Assembly: GCA_013398055.1 (NCBI GenBank)
Contig: VZRS01015092.1
Location: 1-64,000, forward strand
DNA: 64,000 nt
Origin: Ifrita kowaldi
Taxonomy: Eukaryota > Chordata > Aves > Passeriformes > Cinclosomatidae
Reading direction: 5' to 3'
The stretch's first letter is position 1; every line of letters starts with the position of its first letter. Positions 63,401-64,000 of the stretch are shown one piece after another. The position numbers were made by a program, and so were the translations under genes. The notes under the pieces are model-generated. The model was given only the letters and a program-made list of their open reading frames with translations. It did no database searches and was not told the origin of the DNA.

Positions 63401-63848
63401 GAAACAAAAAGCTGCGGAGGAAAGCACTTGTTTGCTGGAGATGGCAGTGCTCTGTCCAAGTGTGTGGTTGTCAGGGTTGTGTGCTTGAAACTGTTTTTCT
63501 CCTCACATAAGGTTTTAAATTCTTTATGCATACAGAATAAGAAGTGTTGGTCCACTTTATCTGAAAATATAGTTAAAAGCCTTACTGTTGATGATTACTA
63601 AATTGAACCAGACTTCATTATCTGAAATGGCAAAACTTTTAGGAACTTCTAAGCTGTTGTTTGAGGGGTGTGTGCATGTGAACTGGGGATGTTATTAAAA
63701 GGAGATTATTAAAATTGCTTCAGAGTGTCCTTAGAATTGTTAAACTGAAAAAAAGAATATTAAAAATATTAAATTTAAAGAAACCATATTATGAATTACA
63801 GAACAGTGTAAACAAACCCCTGTAACCGTGTTTGTTCTTGTTTTTCAG
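48429..63848 (+). other. MYH10: MYH10 intron 3
   Basis: This phase 1 intron of about 15.4 kb runs from GTAAGG to a ttgtttttcag acceptor. It contains the candidate cassette exon at 53026, an unusually long minus-strand open frame at 58471-59343, and scattered poly-T tracts. No CR1 copy was recognised, so the intron seems largely single-copy. Its length is large for a compact bird genome, which leaves room for intronic regulatory sequence, but no specific element is supported. Confidence 0.93.
53026..53097 (+). other. Candidate in-frame cassette exon within MYH10 intron 3 (72 bp, or 21 bp with an inner donor)
   Basis: A good acceptor (cctttaatccttgcag, with cactgata as a possible branch site) is followed by purine-rich sequence open in the phase required by the flanking exons. 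Two donors are possible: gtaaga at 53047 gives a 21 bp exon, and gtgcaa at 53098 gives 72 bp. Both are multiples of three. The longer form would add 24 residues beginning EKVYRKQRK and ending in ELPT, and re-form Asp168 exactly. The 21 bp form would replace Asp168 with eight residues. The insert would sit just before the P-loop. The known MYH10 inserts (B1 in loop 1, B2 in loop 2) lie elsewhere. Against it, the outer donor is weak, the inner donor has C at -1, and a short open stretch can occur by chance in a 15 kb intron. Confidence 0.3.
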
Positions 63849-63876
63849 ACCGTGAGGACCAATCAATTCTCTGCAC
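63849..63876 (+). CDS. MYH10: MYH10 exon 4 (28 bp; residues 168-177, both ends split)
   Basis: This very small exon lies between a pyrimidine-rich acceptor (gttcttgtttttcag, AG at 63847-63848) and a strong GTGAGT donor at 63877. Joined to the single G from exon 3 it reads D-R-E-D-Q-S-I-L-C, with the first two bases of a Thr codon. This is the invariant stretch immediately before the GESGAGKT P-loop that binds the ATP phosphates; the P-loop itself (expected to start at residue 178) is on the next exon, outside the window. The exon is too short to be found as an open reading frame; it was recognised from the peptide and the splice phases (enters phase 1, leaves phase 2). The coding sequence is cut here only by the window edge. 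Confidence 0.95.
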
Positions 63877-64000
63877 GTGAGTGACCATTTCTCATTTGGG
63901 CACTTTGGGGATCTGTGTAGTGAGAGGGGGCTTTGATACAGCTGTGGGAGTCAAAGCTTGGTCTTTAATCTTGACAGGCAGTGGGAAAAGATGTAGCATG
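63877..64000 (+). other. MYH10: MYH10 intron 4, 5' end only
   Basis: It starts with a consensus GTGAGT donor and is cut by the window edge. It is a phase 2 intron; the next exon should begin with the last base of the Thr177 codon followed by the P-loop. Confidence 0.9.

Larger units (their letters stand above)
33160..64000 (+). other. MYH10: MYH10 transcription unit, 5' part (upstream boundary inferred)
   Basis: The visible exons total 530 coding bases (345 + 157 + 28) with consistent phases (0, 1, 2), so the gene appears intact where visible. The 5' limit is set at the start of the CpG-rich block and is an inference, since no transcript evidence is available. The remaining motor domain, neck, coiled coil and tail lie beyond 64000. 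In mammals the genes I recall upstream of MYH10 are CCDC42 and neighbours; no trace of them was recognised in the 33 kb to the left here. Confidence 0.8.

Overview
The window looks like bird nuclear DNA. The evidence is several CR1 LINE remnants of the avian type, vertebrate-style GT-AG introns, and coding exons that match vertebrate non-muscle myosin heavy chain IIB (MYH10). The species cannot be named from this sequence; a neoavian or passerine bird is an inference only. The sequence is a draft assembly with runs of N at 5970, 7796, 10453-10472 and 33891-34187.

Bases 1 to about 33.1 kb are a GC-rich stretch in which I find no convincing coding exon. It holds CR1 fragments (15.6, 18.2, 20.8 and 26.7 kb), short tandem repeats (13.2, 20.4 and 26.1 kb), a roughly 130 bp inverted repeat (23.3/23.8 kb), and AT-rich single-copy islands that could be regulatory. 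One island at 9.9-10.1 kb carries a perfect CRE and a perfect CArG box. Bases 5970-8078 are almost certainly a false duplication: they repeat 4105-5969, are bounded by single Ns, and differ in the copies compared only by the length of an ATGGG repeat.

A dense CpG-rich block at about 33.15-34.26 kb, interrupted by a 297 bp gap, is the likely MYH10 promoter and probably hides the non-coding first exon. From there to the end is the 5' part of MYH10 on the + strand. Exon 2 contains the start codon (36368), exon 3 is at 48272-48428 and exon 4 at 63849-63876. They are joined by introns of about 11.6 and 15.4 kb, and intron 4 begins at 63877. The three exons encode 176 complete codons and the first two bases of codon 177. 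These cover the N-terminal SH3-like domain and the start of the motor domain, up to just before the P-loop.

The most interesting item is a possible unreported cassette exon in intron 3 at 53026 (21 or 72 bp). Either version would keep the reading frame and insert residues exactly between Q167 and D168, just ahead of the ATP-binding P-loop. It is a candidate only and needs transcript evidence.
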